Assembly: GCF_003865365.1 (NCBI RefSeq)
Contig: NZ_RQVR01000009.1
Coordinates: forward strand, 75,124-139,123
Direction of reading: 5' to 3'
DNA length: 64,000 nucleotides
DNA from: Flavobacterium macacae
GTDB taxonomy: Bacteria > Bacteroidota > Bacteroidia > Flavobacteriales > Flavobacteriaceae
The notes beneath the pieces are model-generated. The model had not been told where the DNA came from, made no database searches, and worked only from the letters and a program-made list of their open reading frames with translations. Position 1 is the stretch's first letter, and each line of letters opens with the position of its first letter. This document shows, piece by piece, positions 17,935 to 27,136 of this stretch. The position numbers and the translations under genes are program-made.

Positions 17935-18540
17935 ATGGAAACATTATTGGAACTCGACAAAAATTTATTTATATTTCTCAATAGCCTAGGATCTGAAAGA
18001 TTTGATGGCTTTTGGCTTTTTATAACCAAGCAGTTTAATTGGATTCCGATATTTTTGATTATTTTATATTTGGTTTTCAAACATTTGGGTTGGAAACACG
18101 CTTTACTGATTATTCTGGTAATGGCCCTTTTGATTGCCTTGACAGATCAAACTACCAATTTGTTTAAAAACTATTTTCAACGGCTTCGCCCCGTCAATAA
18201 TACCGACTTAGACAATGTGATCCACTTTGTGCACAAGCGTTCTTCTTTCAGTTTTATTTCGGGACATGCGTCAAATTCAATGGCTGCGGCTTTCTTTTTA
18301 TATAAAGTTCTAAAGCCTTATTTGAAATATATGGGCTTCATTTTCCTTTGGCCACTGGTTTTTGCGTACAGCCGAATTTATTTAGGATTGCATTATCCTG
18401 GAGATATTTTAGCAGGGTATACTTGGGGGATTTTGATGGCATTATTGATGTTGAAATTATATACCTTTCTTCGTGATAAATATTTTCCAGAGAAAGAACA
18501 AGTCGATCATCCAACTAATGATGCGCCTTTAGAAATGTAA
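17935..18540 (+). CDS. PAP2-family membrane phosphatase
   Basis: This is a 201-residue polytopic membrane protein with about five or six hydrophobic helices. All three PAP2 motifs are present: KNYFQRLRP (K-x6-RP), SFISGHASNS (SGH with the catalytic His) and SRIYLGLHYPGD (SR-x5-H-x3-D). It may dephosphorylate undecaprenyl diphosphate, phosphatidic acid or lipid A, and sequence alone does not decide which. It starts 3 bp after tatA and ends with a strong terminator, so the two form one transcript. Confidence 0.9.
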   Translation: METLLELDKNLFIFLNSLGSERFDGFWLFITKQFNWIPIFLIILYLVFKHLGWKHALLIILVMALLIALTDQTTNLFKNYFQRLRPVNNTDLDNVIHFVHKRSSFSFISGHASNSMAAAFFLYKVLKPYLKYMGFIFLWPLVFAYSRIYLGLHYPGDILAGYTWGILMALLMLKLYTFLRDKYFPEKEQVDHPTNDAPLEM

Positions 18541-18542
18541 TC

Positions 18543-18583
18543 AAAAAAGGAGAATGGTTTTTTAAAACTATTCTCCTTTTTTA
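18543..18583 (+). terminator. Terminator after the PAP2 gene
   Basis: AAAAAAGGAGAAT pairs with ATTCTCCTTTTTT and a T run follows, starting 3 bp past the PAP2 stop codon. Confidence 0.85.
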
Positions 18584-18586
18584 TAC

Positions 18587-18600
18587 CGAAAACGTTTTCG
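18587..18600. promoter_or_regulatory. Perfect 14-bp palindrome, candidate operator upstream of pdhB
   Basis: CGAAAACGTTTTCG is a perfect palindrome between the PAP2 terminator and the pdhB promoter. AAAACGTTTT-type symmetry is typical of LacI/GalR-family operators. Its distance from the -7 box (about 90 bp) is large for a simple repressor, so the role is a guess. Confidence 0.4.
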
Positions 18601-18688
18601 TAAAACTGATCAAAACGATTAGAAAAAACCTTTTGCCCAAAAATCATAACTTAGCCACAAATTATTCTGTTTAGTTATTTAAAATAAT

Positions 18689-18696
18689 TATTTTTG
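18689..18696 (+). promoter_or_regulatory. -7 promoter box of pdhB
   Basis: TATTTTTG fits TAnnTTTG, 34 bp before the pdhB ATG. The -33 element is weak. Confidence 0.5.
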
Positions 18697-18730
18697 CGTT
18701 TCAAATTTTAAGAAGACAATAAAACATAAT

Positions 18731-19714
18731 ATGAGAACAATCCAATTTAGAGAAGCAATCGCTGAGGCAATGAGCGAAGAAATGCGTCGTGATGAATCAG
18801 TATATTTGATGGGTGAGGAAGTTGCCGAATATAACGGAGCTTACAAAGCGTCAAAAGGAATGCTAGACGAATTCGGACCAAAAAGAGTTATTGATACTCC
18901 AATTGCTGAGCTTGGTTTTGCTGGTATTGCAGTGGGTTCAGCAATGAACGGCTGCCGTCCGATTGTGGAATATATGACCTTCAACTTTTCATTAGTAGGT
19001 ATTGACCAAATCATCAACAACGCTGCAAAAATGCGCCAGATGTCAGCAGGTCAATTTCCAATGCCGATGGTTTTTAGAGGTCCGACGGCTTCTGCAGGCC
19101 AATTGGGTGCAACGCACTCTCAAGCTTTTGAAAACTGGTTTGCAAACACGCCAGGATTGAAAGTAGTTGTTCCTTCAAATGTCTATGATGCAAAAGGATT
19201 GCTGAAAGCGGCAATTCGTGATAACGACCCAGTTATCTTTATGGAATCGGAGCAAATGTATGGTGACAAGGGAGAAGTTCCAGAAGGAGAATACACGATT
19301 CCTCTAGGTGTTGCTGATATTAAAAGAGAAGGAACTGACGTTACCATCGTTTCGTTTGGAAAAATTATCAAAGAAGCGTACACGGCTGCAGATGAATTGC
19401 AAAAAGAAGGGATTTCTTGTGAAATCATCGATTTGAGAACGGTTCGTCCAATGGATTATGAAGCAATCTTGAAATCGGTGAGAAAAACAAACCGTTTGGT
19501 TGTTCTTGAAGAAGCTTGGCCTTTTGCAAGTGTGGCTTCTGAAATCACGTACATTGTTCAAGAAAGAGCATTTGATTACTTAGATGCGCCGATCCAAAGA
19601 ATTACAACTGCTGATACGCCAGCGCCTTATTCTCCAACGTTGTTGAAAGAATGGTTGCCTAATGCGCAAGACGTAATTAAAGCGGTAAAAAAAGTAGCTT
19701 ACAAAAAGAATTAG
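18731..19714 (+). CDS. pdhB: Pyruvate dehydrogenase E1 component, beta subunit
   Basis: With PdhA this subunit forms the thiamine-diphosphate-dependent E1 that decarboxylates pyruvate and acetylates the lipoyl group of E2. The 327-residue length is typical. Marks are MRTIQFREAIAEAMSEEMRR at the start, LMGEEVAEYNGAYKASKGML, DTPIAELGFAGIAVGSAMNG (the Glu that activates ThDP), EYMTFNFSLVGIDQIINNAA, and the transketolase C-terminal domain with IIDLRTVRPMD and VLEEAWPFASV. No E1-alpha or E2 gene lies nearby; in this family pdhB is often separate from pdhA-aceF. It seems monocistronic. Confidence 0.95.
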   Translation: MRTIQFREAIAEAMSEEMRRDESVYLMGEEVAEYNGAYKASKGMLDEFGPKRVIDTPIAELGFAGIAVGSAMNGCRPIVEYMTFNFSLVGIDQIINNAAKMRQMSAGQFPMPMVFRGPTASAGQLGATHSQAFENWFANTPGLKVVVPSNVYDAKGLLKAAIRDNDPVIFMESEQMYGDKGEVPEGEYTIPLGVADIKREGTDVTIVSFGKIIKEAYTAADELQKEGISCEIIDLRTVRPMDYEAILKSVRKTNRLVVLEEAWPFASVASEITYIVQERAFDYLDAPIQRITTADTPAPYSPTLLKEWLPNAQDVIKAVKKVAYKKN

Positions 19715-19730
19715 ATAATAAATAATAATA

Positions 19731-19768
19731 AAATTAGCGGATTGAAGAATAATTCAGTTCGCTAATTT
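19731..19768 (+). terminator. Possible terminator of pdhB
   Basis: AAATTAGCG and CGCTAATTT form a 9-bp inverted repeat 17 bp past the pdhB stop. The following T run is short, so termination would be weak. Confidence 0.4.
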
Positions 19769-19816
19769 CTATTAACAAATTATATAATCATCTAATTGTC
19801 TAATTTCCTATATTTG

Positions 19817-19854
19817 AAACTTCATCAGAATACCTTTGATGAAGTTTTTTTTTT
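19817..19854 (+). terminator. Strong terminator-type hairpin just before the DUF5686 start codon
   Basis: AAACTTCATCA pairs perfectly (11 bp) with TGATGAAGTTT around a 9-nt loop, followed by an 8- to 10-base T run that ends 11 bp before ATG 19866. A TATATTTG box at 19809-19816 lies immediately upstream of the stem. The hairpin may terminate pdhB readthrough or act as an attenuator in the DUF5686 leader. Confidence 0.65.
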
Positions 19855-19865
19855 GCACTAAATCT

Positions 19866-22352
19866 ATGAATAAGAAAATATATCTAAGCCTGGGCTTTTT
19901 CTTGTTGCTTATGAATTTCGTTGTGGCTCAAACCAAAGTCAGCGGCATTGTTTATGACGAGTTCAAGCAGCCACTTCCATACGCAAATGTTGTTTTTAAG
20001 GGAACAACCGACGGAATTATAACCAACGAAGAAGGGAAATTCTATTTAGAATCTAAAACTACGCAAAACACACTTTTGGTGTCTTATGTAGGAATGGAAC
20101 CCAAGGAAATTTCGCTTGAAAAGGCAGTGACTTATAATTTAGAAGTACAGCTTGGTGGTGGAAAATCATTAGGCGAAGTGGTAATTTATACCGGAAAAAC
20201 CTCTAAGAAAGACAATCCGGCGTTAGATATTCTTAGGGAAATATGGGAACGAAAAAAGAAAAATGGCCTTCGTCAATTCAAGCAATATGAATATGACAAG
20301 TATGAAAAAGTAGAGTTTGACCTGAACACAATTGACAGCGCCCTGATGAAAAGCAAACTGTTCAAAGGGATGGAATTTGTTTTTGAACAGGTCGATACTT
20401 CTGACGTTACCGGAAAATCATACCTTCCCATTTTTATAAACGAAGCGCTGAGCAAAGTTTATGGAGACAATACTACAGGCAAAATCAAGGAAATTTTATC
20501 GGCAAATAAAAACTCGGGATTTGATAACAATCAGCAGATCATTGCATTCATTAAAGATTTATATGCGGAATATGACATCTACAATAACTACTTAAAATTC
20601 TTCGACAAAGACTTTGTAAGTCCGCTTTCCACAACCGGAATCAATGTGTATAATTATGTCCTGCACGATAGTACTTTCATTGATGACAAATGGTGCTATA
20701 ACATCGTTTTTTATCCAAGAAGAAAAAACGAACTGACTTTTAAAGGCGACTTTTGGGTAAACGATACCACTTTTGCGATCAAAAAAATCAACTTGACTGC
20801 CAGCCGAAGCGCCAATATCAACTGGGTAAAAGAAATTTATATCGAGCAAGAATTTGAGGTTTTGAATGATTCTGTTTTTCTATTGACGCGCGACCACATG
20901 ATGTCTGATTTTGCATTTAATAAAAAAGATAAGTCACGAGGCGTTTACGGAAAACGAACCACTTTGTTCAAAGACCACAAATTTGATATTAAAAAACCAG
21001 ACGGATTTTACAAACAAGAAGTCAATTTTTTCGACCCCACCATTTATGAAAAACCCGATGAATTTTGGGAACAGAATCGTTTTGAAAATTTAAATAAAGA
21101 CGAAAAAGGCGTTTATAAAATGCTGGATACTTTGAAAACCGTCAAGAAATTCAAACGGCTTTATAATGCGGTTGCCATTTTAGGAAGCGGTTATGTCGAA
21201 TTAAATAATTTCGATTTCGGACCCGTTTTTTCCACTTTTGGATACAATGATGTGGAAGGAATTCGCCTTCGCGCAGGAGGAAGAACTTATTTTGGGCAAA
21301 ATGACCCTTGGAGAATTCAAGGCTATGGTGCTTATGGTTTTAAAGACAACCAATTTAAGTACGGAATTTCTGGAAAAGTATTGCTGAATAAAAAGAGCCG
21401 TTTCATTATTTCGGGAGGAAACCGACGCGATATCGAGCAAATTGGTGTGAGTTTGACGACTTCTAATGATTTGTTGGGGCGAAGTTTTGCATCATCTTCT
21501 TTTTTTGCCAGTGGCGACAACAGCAAGCTGACTTCTGTGAATTTAACGAATTTTTCTGCAGAAATAGAGCCGTTTAAAAACTTGGTGCTTCAAGGCGGAT
21601 TCTCATTCCGGACTTTAAAATCGGCTTCTCCTGCAACATTTAGTCTTGATTATTTTGATGAAAACGGAAACATAAAAAGCGACGTAAAGCAATATGAATT
21701 TAATGCTTCTATTGATTATATGCCAGGCAGAAGATCAATTGGTTATGGTGTTGAAAGGTCAGATGTGGATACCAATTATGCGCGTTTCTATTTGAGTTTC
21801 AGTCAAGGTGTTGAAGGGCTTTTTGGGAGCGACTTTGATTATCAAAAACTGCAATTTTATTACAGACAGCCCGTTTTAGTCGGCGGTTTTGGAAGGCTGG
21901 TCACGACTTTTGAAGCGGGAAAAATATTTGGATCTGTTCCGCTTGGCTTGATGGGAGTTGTGCCCGGAAACCAGTCTTATTTTGTGATAGACAATACGTA
22001 CAACCTGATGAATTACTATGAATTTATGGCCGATGAATATGTTTCGTTGCATTTTGAACACAATTTCAATGGAAGGTTATTTGCCAGGATTCCATTTTTG
22101 CGTAAGTTAAATTGGAGGGAAATCATCGGAATCAAAGGAGTTTACGGAACTGTTTCGGATGAAAACAGAGCGATAAATGCCCAGTCAGCCATTCCTTACA
22201 CCGCTCCAGATAATGTTTATTGGGAATATCATGCCGGAATTGGGAATATTTTTAAAGTTTTACGAATTGATTTCGCCTGGAGAGGAAGTTATCTGGACCT
22301 TCCGGATGCCAATAAATTTGCGGTTAAGGCATCTTTTGGTTTCCATTTTTAA
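19866..22352 (+). CDS. DUF5686 outer-membrane protein with CarboxypepD_reg-like domain
   Basis: This is an 828-residue protein from the preferred ATG. The signal peptide MNKKIYLSLGFFLLLMNFVV ends before AQ. A CarboxypepD_reg_2 beta-sandwich at about residues 25-105 (VSGIVYDEFKQPLPYANVVF) comes next, then the long DUF5686 region. That region has YDKYEKVEFDLN, YNIVFYPRRKNELTFKGDFW and a C-terminal barrel ending in an aromatic residue (FGFHF). The architecture resembles TonB-receptor relatives without a plug. Function is unknown, although DUF5686 proteins are conserved surface proteins in Flavobacteriia. The frame can be extended ten codons upstream into the terminator T run, but the signal peptide favours 19866. 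Confidence 0.85.
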   Translation: MNKKIYLSLGFFLLLMNFVVAQTKVSGIVYDEFKQPLPYANVVFKGTTDGIITNEEGKFYLESKTTQNTLLVSYVGMEPKEISLEKAVTYNLEVQLGGGKSLGEVVIYTGKTSKKDNPALDILREIWERKKKNGLRQFKQYEYDKYEKVEFDLNTIDSALMKSKLFKGMEFVFEQVDTSDVTGKSYLPIFINEALSKVYGDNTTGKIKEILSANKNSGFDNNQQIIAFIKDLYAEYDIYNNYLKFFDKDFVSPLSTTGINVYNYVLHDSTFIDDKWCYNIVFYPRRKNELTFKGDFWVNDTTFAIKKINLTASRSANINWVKEIYIEQEFEVLNDSVFLLTRDHMMSDFAFNKKDKSRGVYGKRTTLFKDHKFDIKKPDGFYKQEVNFFDPTIYEKPDEFWEQNRFENLNKDEKGVYKMLDTLKTVKKFKRLYNAVAILGSGYVELNNFDFGPVFSTFGYNDVEGIRLRAGGRTYFGQNDPWRIQGYGAYGFKDNQFKYGISGKVLLNKKSRFIISGGNRRDIEQIGVSLTTSNDLLGRSFASSSFFASGDNSKLTSVNLTNFSAEIEPFKNLVLQGGFSFRTLKSASPATFSLDYFDENGNIKSDVKQYEFNASIDYMPGRRSIGYGVERSDVDTNYARFYLSFSQGVEGLFGSDFDYQKLQFYYRQPVLVGGFGRLVTTFEAGKIFGSVPLGLMGVVPGNQSYFVIDNTYNLMNYYEFMADEYVSLHFEHNFNGRLFARIPFLRKLNWREIIGIKGVYGTVSDENRAINAQSAIPYTAPDNVYWEYHAGIGNIFKVLRIDFAWRGSYLDLPDANKFAVKASFGFHF

Positions 22353-22392
22353 GAAATCTTTATTTATCTAACAAATCTTATTCTTTTTATTG

Positions 22393-22420
22393 TTTGGAAG
22401 TATCTTAATCGTTACTTTTG
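22393..22420 (+). promoter_or_regulatory. Promoter of ppa
   Basis: TTTG (22393-22396) and TACTTTTG (22413-22420) are 16 bp apart, slightly short of the usual spacing. The longest ppa frame begins at a TTG overlapping the -7 box, so ATG 22457 is the real start. Confidence 0.65.
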
Positions 22421-22456
22421 CACCCGCTAAAACAGTATATAGAAACAAATTACAAT

Positions 22457-22987
22457 ATGAGTCCAGCTAAACAAAAATCTTTTGACGTATTGATTGAAAT
22501 ACCAAAAGGAAGCAGAAATAAATACGAATACGATTTTGAATTAAAAAAAATCCGTTTCGACAGAATGTTGTTTTCATCAATGATGTATCCAGCAGATTAC
22601 GGATTTATTCCAGAAACATTAGCATTAGACGGAGATCCTTTGGATGTTTTGGTATTGGCAACAGAACCAACTTTCCCAGGATGCGTTATGGAAATCAAAC
22701 CAATCGGGGTTTTCCACATGGCTGACGAAAAAGGTCCAGACGAAAAAATTATCTGCGTACCGATGTCAGATCCTATCTGGAACAAATTGAACGACTTGTC
22801 AGATATGAATCCGCACCAATTAAAAGAAATTGAGCATTTCTTCCAAGTATACAAAGATTTGGAAAATAAAAAAGTTGATGTTGGTGGATGGGGAGATGTA
22901 AATGAAGCGAAAGAAATTATCACGCAATGTGTGGATCGTTTCGAAGCTCTTGAAAATCGTGCTGCTGATTTATTCAGTATTCGATAG
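22457..22987 (+). CDS. ppa: Soluble inorganic pyrophosphatase (family I)
   Basis: The enzyme hydrolyses pyrophosphate to phosphate in the cytosol and pulls biosynthetic reactions forward. The 176-residue protein begins MSPAKQKSFDVLIEIPKGSR. It carries the family I signature DGDPLDVLV with three metal-binding aspartates, the active-site lysine and arginine in PKGSRNKYEYD, and YPADYGFIPETL. Length matches the bacterial family. It is directly upstream of hppA, a membrane pyrophosphatase using the same substrate, but a terminator separates them. Confidence 0.96.
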   Translation: MSPAKQKSFDVLIEIPKGSRNKYEYDFELKKIRFDRMLFSSMMYPADYGFIPETLALDGDPLDVLVLATEPTFPGCVMEIKPIGVFHMADEKGPDEKIICVPMSDPIWNKLNDLSDMNPHQLKEIEHFFQVYKDLENKKVDVGGWGDVNEAKEIITQCVDRFEALENRAADLFSIR

Positions 22988-23008
22988 TCTAAATCCTAAA
23001 AAATTATC

Positions 23009-23045
23009 AAAAAAGCAATATTCTGTAAAGAATGTTGCTTTTTTA
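23009..23045 (+). terminator. Terminator between ppa and hppA
   Basis: AAAAAAGCAATATTC pairs with GAATGTTGCTTTTTT and continues into Ts. The longest hppA frame starts inside this stem, which argues for the downstream start of hppA. Confidence 0.8.
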
Positions 23046-23100
23046 TTTATGTTGGTTTCGTTATATTTACATATTATTAACCAAAACCAACAAACTTTTT

Positions 23101-25545
23101 ATGGAGTCAATAATGATTTATGTCCCTATTGCCCTTGCATTAGTCGGGCTTCTTTTTATGGTAATTAAAAGATCTTGGGTTTTAAAACAAGATCCCGGAG
23201 ATGGAAAAATGAAAGAAATTTCAGATTACATCTACGAAGGTGCTTTAGCATTCCTTAAAGCAGAATACAAATTATTAACTTTATTCGTGATTGGCGCCAG
23301 CATTGCTCTTGCTGCAATCACATTTCTTCCAGGAGCAACCACGCATTTATCCATTGTCATTGCCTTCATTTTTGGGGCGTTTTTTTCTGCCCTTGCGGGA
23401 AATATGGGAATGAAGATTGCAACAAAAACTAATGTTAGAACCACACAAGCCGCAAGAACAAGTTTGCCTCAAGCCTTAAAAGTTTCCTTTGGAGGCGGAA
23501 CGGTTATGGGACTTGGAGTTGCAGGTTTGGCAGTTTTAGGGCTGACTACATTTTTTATCGTTTTCTTCCACTTTTTTATGGGAGGCCAATGGACGGAAGG
23601 TCTTTACAACGGAGAAACAAAATCAGCCGGAGAATTAATGACCATTCTTTTAGAGACTTTAGCAGGTTTTTCGCTAGGTGCAGAATCGATTGCCTTGTTT
23701 GCAAGAGTGGGTGGCGGAATTTACACCAAAGCCGCTGACGTTGGAGCTGATCTAGTGGGAAAGGTCGAAGCCGGGATTCCAGAAGATGACCCGAGAAATC
23801 CTGCTACAATTGCCGATAACGTTGGTGATAACGTTGGTGACGTTGCCGGAATGGGTGCCGATTTATTTGGTTCGTATGTAGCAACTGTTTTGGCAGCGAT
23901 GGTTTTAGGAAACTACGTAATTAAAGATATGGGTGGAAGCATTTCAGATGCTTTTGGCGGAATCGGACCTATTTTATTGCCAATGTCAATCGCCGGTGTG
24001 GGAATTATCATTTCGATTATCGGAACTTTATTGGTGAAAATCAGCAGTAATGATGCCAAAGAAGCGCAAGTTCAAGGCGCATTAAATATCGGAAACTGGG
24101 TTTCAATTGCATTAACAGCAGTAGCTTGTTATGTTTTAGTAACTTGGATGCTTCCTGAAACAATGAAAATGAAATTTTACGGAGAAGGCTACCAAGATAT
24201 TTCTTCCATGCGCGTTTTCTATGCCACATTAGTTGGATTATTTGTGGGAGCCGTCATTTCTTCGGTAACGGAATATTACACCGGTTTGGGTAAAAAACCA
24301 ATCTTGGCAATTGTTCAAAAATCAAGCACGGGTGCTGGAACCAATATCATTGCAGGTTTGGCAACGGGAATGATTTCCACTTTTCCGACCGTTTTATTAT
24401 TTGCGGCCGCAATTTGGGCTTCGTATGCTTTTGCTGGATTTTATGGCGTAGCTTTGGCGGCTTCAGCAATGATGGCAACCACGGCTATGCAGTTGGCAAT
24501 CGATGCTTTCGGGCCCATTTCTGATAACGCTGGAGGAATTGCTGAAATGAGCGAACTGCCCAAAGAAGTGCGCCAAAGGACTGATATTTTAGATTCTGTT
24601 GGAAATACCACTGCAGCAACCGGAAAAGGGTTTGCAATCGCATCTGCAGCTTTAACTTCGTTAGCATTATTTGCGGCGTATGTTACGTTCACAGGAATTG
24701 ACGGAATCAATATTTTCAAAGCTCCGGTTTTGGCAATGTTGTTTGTTGGCGGCATGATTCCGGTGGTTTTCTCCGCTTTGGCGATGAATTCCGTAGGAAA
24801 AGCAGCAATGGATATGGTGTACGAAGTAAGAAGACAATTTCGTGAAATTCCAGGAATTATGGAAGGAACCGGAAAACCAGAATATGCAAAATGTGTTGAT
24901 ATTTCTACAAAGGCCGCTTTGCGCGAAATGATGCTTCCAGGAATTTTGACCATCGGTTTTCCAATTGCCATTGTGCTTTTAGGAAAATTAGTTTATCCAG
25001 AAAATAACCAATTGATTGCAGAAATGCTTGGCGGTTATATGGCGGGGGTTACGGTTTCAGGCGTACTTTGGGCTGTTTTTCAAAACAACGCTGGCGGTGC
25101 TTGGGATAATGCCAAAAAATCTTTTGAAGCTGGTGTCATGATTAACGGCGAGATGACTTACAAAGGTTCTGATGCGCACAAAGCGGCCGTGACCGGAGAT
25201 ACTGTCGGTGATCCTTTTAAAGATACTTCTGGTCCTTCGATGAATATTTTGATTAAGCTGACATGTCTAATCGGATTGGTAATTGCACCAATTTTAGGGG
25301 GTCACGATGCAACAGTGGTTGTAGAAGAAGTCACCGCAACAGAAATGGTCCAAGCAATTCAAGCGGAAGCTGGAACTCCAGCTATTCACACGTCAAAAGA
25401 AGTCAGAATCGAATCAATGAAAGATGCTGAAGGAAAAGTAAAAACAACCGTGACGACAACTACAAATGACAAAGTGGATACGCAAGTTTTTGAAGGAACC
25501 GAAGCAGAAGTCAATGCAAAATTAGACGCTTTTAGAAAACATTAA
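23101..25545 (+). CDS. hppA: Membrane-bound ion-pumping pyrophosphatase
   Basis: This is an 814-residue polytopic membrane enzyme that couples pyrophosphate hydrolysis to Na+ and/or H+ export. Catalytic segments are [20 protein letters not shown], then [20 protein letters not shown] and [12 protein letters not shown]. Further on come [16 protein letters not shown] and, late in the protein, [12 protein letters not shown] with [16 protein letters not shown]. The segment [10 protein letters not shown] has Ala where K+-independent enzymes have Lys, so it belongs to the K+-dependent subfamily, which includes Na+ pumps. About 65 C-terminal residues (from [11 protein letters not shown]) form an unusual soluble, Thr/Lys/Glu-rich tail. 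The start at ATG 23101 avoids the terminator stem. Confidence 0.95.
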   Translation: MESIMIYVPIALALVGLLFMVIKRSWVLKQDPGDGKMKEISDYIYEGALAFLKAEYKLLTLFVIGASIALAAITFLPGATTHLSIVIAFIFGAFFSALAGNMGMKIATKTNVRTTQAARTSLPQALKVSFGGGTVMGLGVAGLAVLGLTTFFIVFFHFFMGGQWTEGLYNGETKSAGELMTILLETLAGFSLGAESIALFARVGGGIYTKAADVGADLVGKVEAGIPEDDPRNPATIADNVGDNVGDVAGMGADLFGSYVATVLAAMVLGNYVIKDMGGSISDAFGGIGPILLPMSIAGVGIIISIIGTLLVKISSNDAKEAQVQGALNIGNWVSIALTAVACYVLVTWMLPETMKMKFYGEGYQDISSMRVFYATLVGLFVGAVISSVTEYYTGLGKKPILAIVQKSSTGAGTNIIAGLATGMISTFPTVLLFAAAIWASYAFAGFYGVALAASAMMATTAMQLAIDAFGPISDNAGGIAEMSELPKEVRQRTDILDSVGNTTAATGKGFAIASAALTSLALFAAYVTFTGIDGINIFKAPVLAMLFVGGMIPVVFSALAMNSVGKAAMDMVYEVRRQFREIPGIMEGTGKPEYAKCVDISTKAALREMMLPGILTIGFPIAIVLLGKLVYPENNQLIAEMLGGYMAGVTVSGVLWAVFQNNAGGAWDNAKKSFEAGVMINGEMTYKGSDAHKAAVTGDTVGDPFKDTSGPSMNILIKLTCLIGLVIAPILGGHDATVVVEEVTATEMVQAIQAEAGTPAIHTSKEVRIESMKDAEGKVKTTVTTTTNDKVDTQVFEGTEAEVNAKLDAFRKH

Positions 25546-25557
25546 TATAAAATTTAG

Positions 25558-25596
25558 AGAAAAAAAATGCCTTTCAATTTGAAAGGCATTTTTTTC
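25558..25596. terminator. Bidirectional terminator between hppA and the kinase gene
   Basis: AAAAAAATGCCTTTC pairs with GAAAGGCATTTTTTT around a 6-nt loop, between the convergent ends of hppA and the deoxynucleoside kinase. Confidence 0.85.
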
Positions 25597-25613
25597 TCTA
25601 TATTCAATTCTAT

Positions 25614-26228
25614 CTAAAACAATCCGTTGATTTCAGCATTAATTCTATTGATAATATCTCCTAAATCTTCTGGATTATCTACAAAATTTAAATTATCAAC
25701 ATCAATAATCAGCAGTTTTCCGGCCGTATAACTTTCAATCCAAGCTTCGTATCTTTCGTTCAAACGGCTTAAATAATCAATCGAAATTGAATTTTCATAT
25801 TCGCGTCCTCGTTTGTGGATTTGATTGACCAAATTAGGAATCGAACTTCTTAAATAAATCAACAAATCTGGACCTTCAACAAGTGTTTGCATCAAGTCAA
25901 AAAGCGATTTGTAATTGGTGAAATCACGATTTGTCATCAATCCCATAGCGTGAAGATTGGGTGCAAAAATGTGTGCGTCTTCATAAATCGTTCTATCTTG
26001 GATGATGTTTTTTCCGCTTTCACGAATTTGCAAAACCTGTCTGAAACGGCTGTTCAAGAAATAAATTTGAAGATTGAAAGACCAACGCGCCATTTCGTGA
26101 TAAAAATCATCTAAATAAGGGTTGTCAACAACATCTTCAAAGTGTGGTTCCCACTTAAAATGTTTGGCTAATAAACGCGTCAGCGTTGTTTTTCCGGCTC
26201 CGATATTTCCTGCTACTGCTATGTGCAT
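25614..26228 (-). CDS. Deoxynucleoside kinase family protein
   Basis: This is a 204-residue cytosolic kinase that phosphorylates deoxynucleosides in nucleotide salvage. The P-loop GNIGAGKTTLTRLL is near residue 7. EPHFEDVVDNPYLDDFYHEM is the substrate-binding segment. QDRTIYEDAHIF corresponds to the DRS-type motif, and HKRGREYENSISIDYL carries the R-x-R-x-x-E lid. The fold matches the dCK/dGK/dNK family; which base is preferred cannot be told. The start overlaps the stop of the upstream gene by one base (TAATG), so translation is coupled. Confidence 0.92.
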   Translation of the reverse strand: MHIAVAGNIGAGKTTLTRLLAKHFKWEPHFEDVVDNPYLDDFYHEMARWSFNLQIYFLNSRFRQVLQIRESGKNIIQDRTIYEDAHIFAPNLHAMGLMTNRDFTNYKSLFDLMQTLVEGPDLLIYLRSSIPNLVNQIHKRGREYENSISIDYLSRLNERYEAWIESYTAGKLLIIDVDNLNFVDNPEDLGDIINRINAEINGLF

Positions 26229-27019
26229 TATGGTAAAATAAGTTTATAGTGATATATTTCTTGCGATGTAAAAATAGCTAAAATTTGCTCTTTATAAGAA
26301 AAACGGTCAAAGCTTTTTTCGTTAAGGACAATTGGCGTTGTCGAAGCATTTTCTAAATTATAGAAAAACAATTCGTTACCTTTTTTGTAAATAATTTTTG
26401 TGGGAGAAACTACTTGCAATTGCTCAAATTCAGGAATGTTTCCAAGAAAATTTACTTTTCCAAAAAGGTTGGAAACATACAAATTTTGTTTGGTGTCAAC
26501 CCAATAAAAATAATTATAATCGGATTGATAAAATTTCAAGCTTTGGTCAAAAGACTGCGTAATTGGCTGGAAAGTATTTTTCAAAACATCAAATAAACCG
26601 AGTTTTTGAGAAAGCATATCATACAGCCAAAGTCGGTTTTGTGATGCCAAACTCATCGCTTCGGGATTCAACGGAACATTCAATTCTGAGAAATTAATTT
26701 TCGTAGTTTCATTCAATTGGTTGTCTAATAAAACGGCAGTTGTAAACTGTTTGTAAAACAAAACAATTTGCAACGGATTCTGTAAATCGACCTGGTGAAT
26801 TTTTCCTAAAGGAATATTTTTATAGAAAGAAACCTTGCCATTATTGTTTTTCCGGAATTCATTTTCATAGACAGAATAGGTGCTTCCATAATTATCTTGA
26901 CCCACAAACTGGCCTGTTTCCCATTTTTCAACTTTTGAAAAAAGAGGCGACATTGCTGGATTTTGAGCAAAACCTACGAAGAAAACAAAAAAGAAAACAG
27001 GCAAAAATAGTTTTTTCAT
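26228..27019 (-). CDS. Exported protein of unknown function, beta-propeller-like
   Basis: This is a 263-residue protein with a clear signal peptide (MKKLFLPVFFFVFFVGFAQ). The mature part has repeated short beta-strands ending in hydrophobic-polar pairs, for example FYKNIPLGKIHQVDLQNPLQ, LYVSNLFGKVNFLGNIPEFE and NELFFYNLENAST, reminiscent of a propeller. I do not recognise the family by name. It precedes and overlaps the deoxynucleoside kinase gene (TAATG), a gene order I would expect to be conserved in flavobacteria. Periplasmic or surface location is inferred only from the signal peptide. Confidence 0.7.
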   Translation of the reverse strand: MKKLFLPVFFFVFFVGFAQNPAMSPLFSKVEKWETGQFVGQDNYGSTYSVYENEFRKNNNGKVSFYKNIPLGKIHQVDLQNPLQIVLFYKQFTTAVLLDNQLNETTKINFSELNVPLNPEAMSLASQNRLWLYDMLSQKLGLFDVLKNTFQPITQSFDQSLKFYQSDYNYFYWVDTKQNLYVSNLFGKVNFLGNIPEFEQLQVVSPTKIIYKKGNELFFYNLENASTTPIVLNEKSFDRFSYKEQILAIFTSQEIYHYKLILP

Positions 27020-27136
27020 AAGGTGCCAATTTACGAATTACTTTACCATTCAAAGTATTTCAAGTGAAAATATTTAACAAAAGCTTGTAACAAATAATGC
27101 GCAAAATAGTCATATTTGTATCTTAAAATAGAATTT

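Noticed and set aside
24441..24971. 176-codon antisense frame inside hppA
   Set aside because: It lies opposite a strongly conserved catalytic region of HppA; low-complexity Ala/Ile composition and no start signals.
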